64,000 bases of DNA from Dromiciops gliroides (Eukaryota > Chordata > Mammalia > Microbiotheria > Microbiotheriidae). Of the stretch, positions 62,972-64,000 are shown piece by piece. Under the pieces are notes generated by a model that saw only the letters and a list, made by a program, of their open reading frames with translations, made no database searches and was not told the origin of the DNA. Each line of letters begins with the position of its first letter. Position 1 is the stretch's first letter. The position numbers were made by a program, and so were the translations under genes. The DNA lies in contig NC_057861.1 in the NCBI RefSeq assembly GCF_019393635.1, forward strand, positions 545,634,711-545,698,710, written 5' to 3'.

Positions 62972-64000
62972 CATGGTTAGACCTGTGTTTTTAGGTAATT
63001 CTTTGGTGGCTGAGTGAGGTATGGACAGGCAAGTATATTATCAGCAGTTCAGGTGGGTAAGGTTGCCTAGTTGTACTCCTACCTGAAACCTTCAGGAAGA
63101 GAAATCCAGAGGCAAATTCAGCCATTCCCACAATTCAGGGAAGCTATACTAGACCAAATCCTATTTTACAGCTCCCATCATCACTTGCTCTATATTGACA
63201 AAAGCACTTCATTTAAATGAGCATTTATTAAGTACCTCCTATATATGGGGTACTAGGGTTTTCTTGGCAAAGATACTGGAGGGTTTTGCCATTTCCTTCT
63301 CCAGCTCACCTGATAGATGAGGAAACTGAGGCAAATGGGGTTAAAACAACTTACTCAGGGTCACACAGGTAGTAAGTTTCCAAGGCTAGATTTGAATTCA
63401 GTCTTCTTGAATCCAGGCCTATCACTGTATATACCATGCAGTTGCCCCTTTTCATTTTGTAGCAAGAAAGGAAATAGGTATTATTGAATATACTCTTTGT
63501 TCCATGTTTCCCAATACAAAGGAGGTGATACAAGTGTTCATTTTTATTGCTGTTGTCAATGACCTTATTACAAAGCACAGAGAAGCAGAAAGAGTTTGGA
63601 GTTGGAGGATGTGGGTTGGAATCTTAACCACCTGTGTGATGGTGTTGGACAAACTACTCAGCCTCAGTTTTCTCATCTGCAAAATGGGGAGGTTGCACTA
63701 GATGACCTAAAAGGCCCCTTCTAGATCTAGCTCTATATTCCTAAGATTCTGTGTCTTTTTGCCCGCTTCCTGATTTCAGACTCCAATGGAGGACAATCAC
63801 ATTTCTCTCACCAGACACTCAAACTCCTGCCCCTGGGCATTGGAATTTTCACTGGATATGTCCCACGCCTGGAAATTTCTTACTTCACATGTCCATCTCT
63901 TGCCCTCCCTGACTTTCTTCAAAGCCCAGCAAAAATCTTACCTTCTGCATGAAGCCTTTCCCACTCTTTCTTATTTCAAGTGTTTTTTCTTTGTGGATTC
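62972..64000 (+). other. GP2 intron 3, distal part
   Basis: Holds the 'ggtaatagggagccactga' family end (to about 63050), a minus MIR-like SINE (63200-63450), a plus MIR-like piece (63590-63750) and an L2 tail (63855-64000). The next GP2 exon (start of ZP-N) was not found. Confidence 0.5.

Noticed and set aside
63774-63860. Possible next GP2 exon after the acceptor-like cctgatttcag
   Set aside because: The translation does not resemble the ZP-N start, and the sequence runs into an L2 tail.

Overview
The window is nuclear DNA of a marsupial. Its genes are split by GT-AG introns and are orthologous to a mammalian kidney/testis locus. It carries about 27 copies of the marsupial tRNA-derived SINE (WSINE/Mar1 type, whose core reads gcagctaggtggcgcagtgg), plus marsupial-type L1 and HAL1-like elements, MIR/THER copies and endogenous retroviral LTRs. 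The species cannot be told from the sequence alone.

Three genes lie head to tail on the + strand. (1) PDILT, the testis protein-disulfide-isomerase-like ER chaperone, is present as its last nine coding exons (585-30093) and ends in a KEEL retrieval signal. (2) UMOD (uromodulin, Tamm-Horsfall protein) is complete: a probable non-coding first exon near 33258-33286, then ten coding exons (33853-51769) encoding 639 residues. (3) GP2, the zymogen-granule/M-cell glycoprotein paralogous to UMOD, is present as its first three coding exons (58485-61285); its ZP-domain exons lie beyond the window. Human chromosome 16p12.3 has the same order and relative orientation.

Layout: 1-30.2 kb is PDILT, with long introns full of repeats. 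30.2-33.2 kb is the short PDILT-UMOD intergenic region and UMOD promoter. 33.2-52.2 kb is UMOD. 52.2-58.4 kb is the UMOD-GP2 intergenic region, which holds an LTR. 58.4-64 kb is the 5' part of GP2.

UMOD and GP2 are secretory ZP-module proteins with the same D8C-EGF-ZP plan and identical intron phases in the shared part, so they are tandem duplicates. PDILT is unrelated in sequence.

The points most worth a second look are these: an almost full-length 7SL (SRP) RNA retropseudogene split by a SINE; a SINE inserted 13 bp past the UMOD exon 9 donor; loss in UMOD of the sequon equivalent to human N275, with a sequon at the matching place in GP2; an HAL1-like family that carries a SINE-derived block; a SINE/L1-tail chimera; a Tc1/mariner copy with long inverted repeats broken by three SINEs; and two large hexanucleotide arrays in inverted orientation in a UMOD intron.

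All family assignments rest on reading the sequence and on memory of the families. No database search was run.
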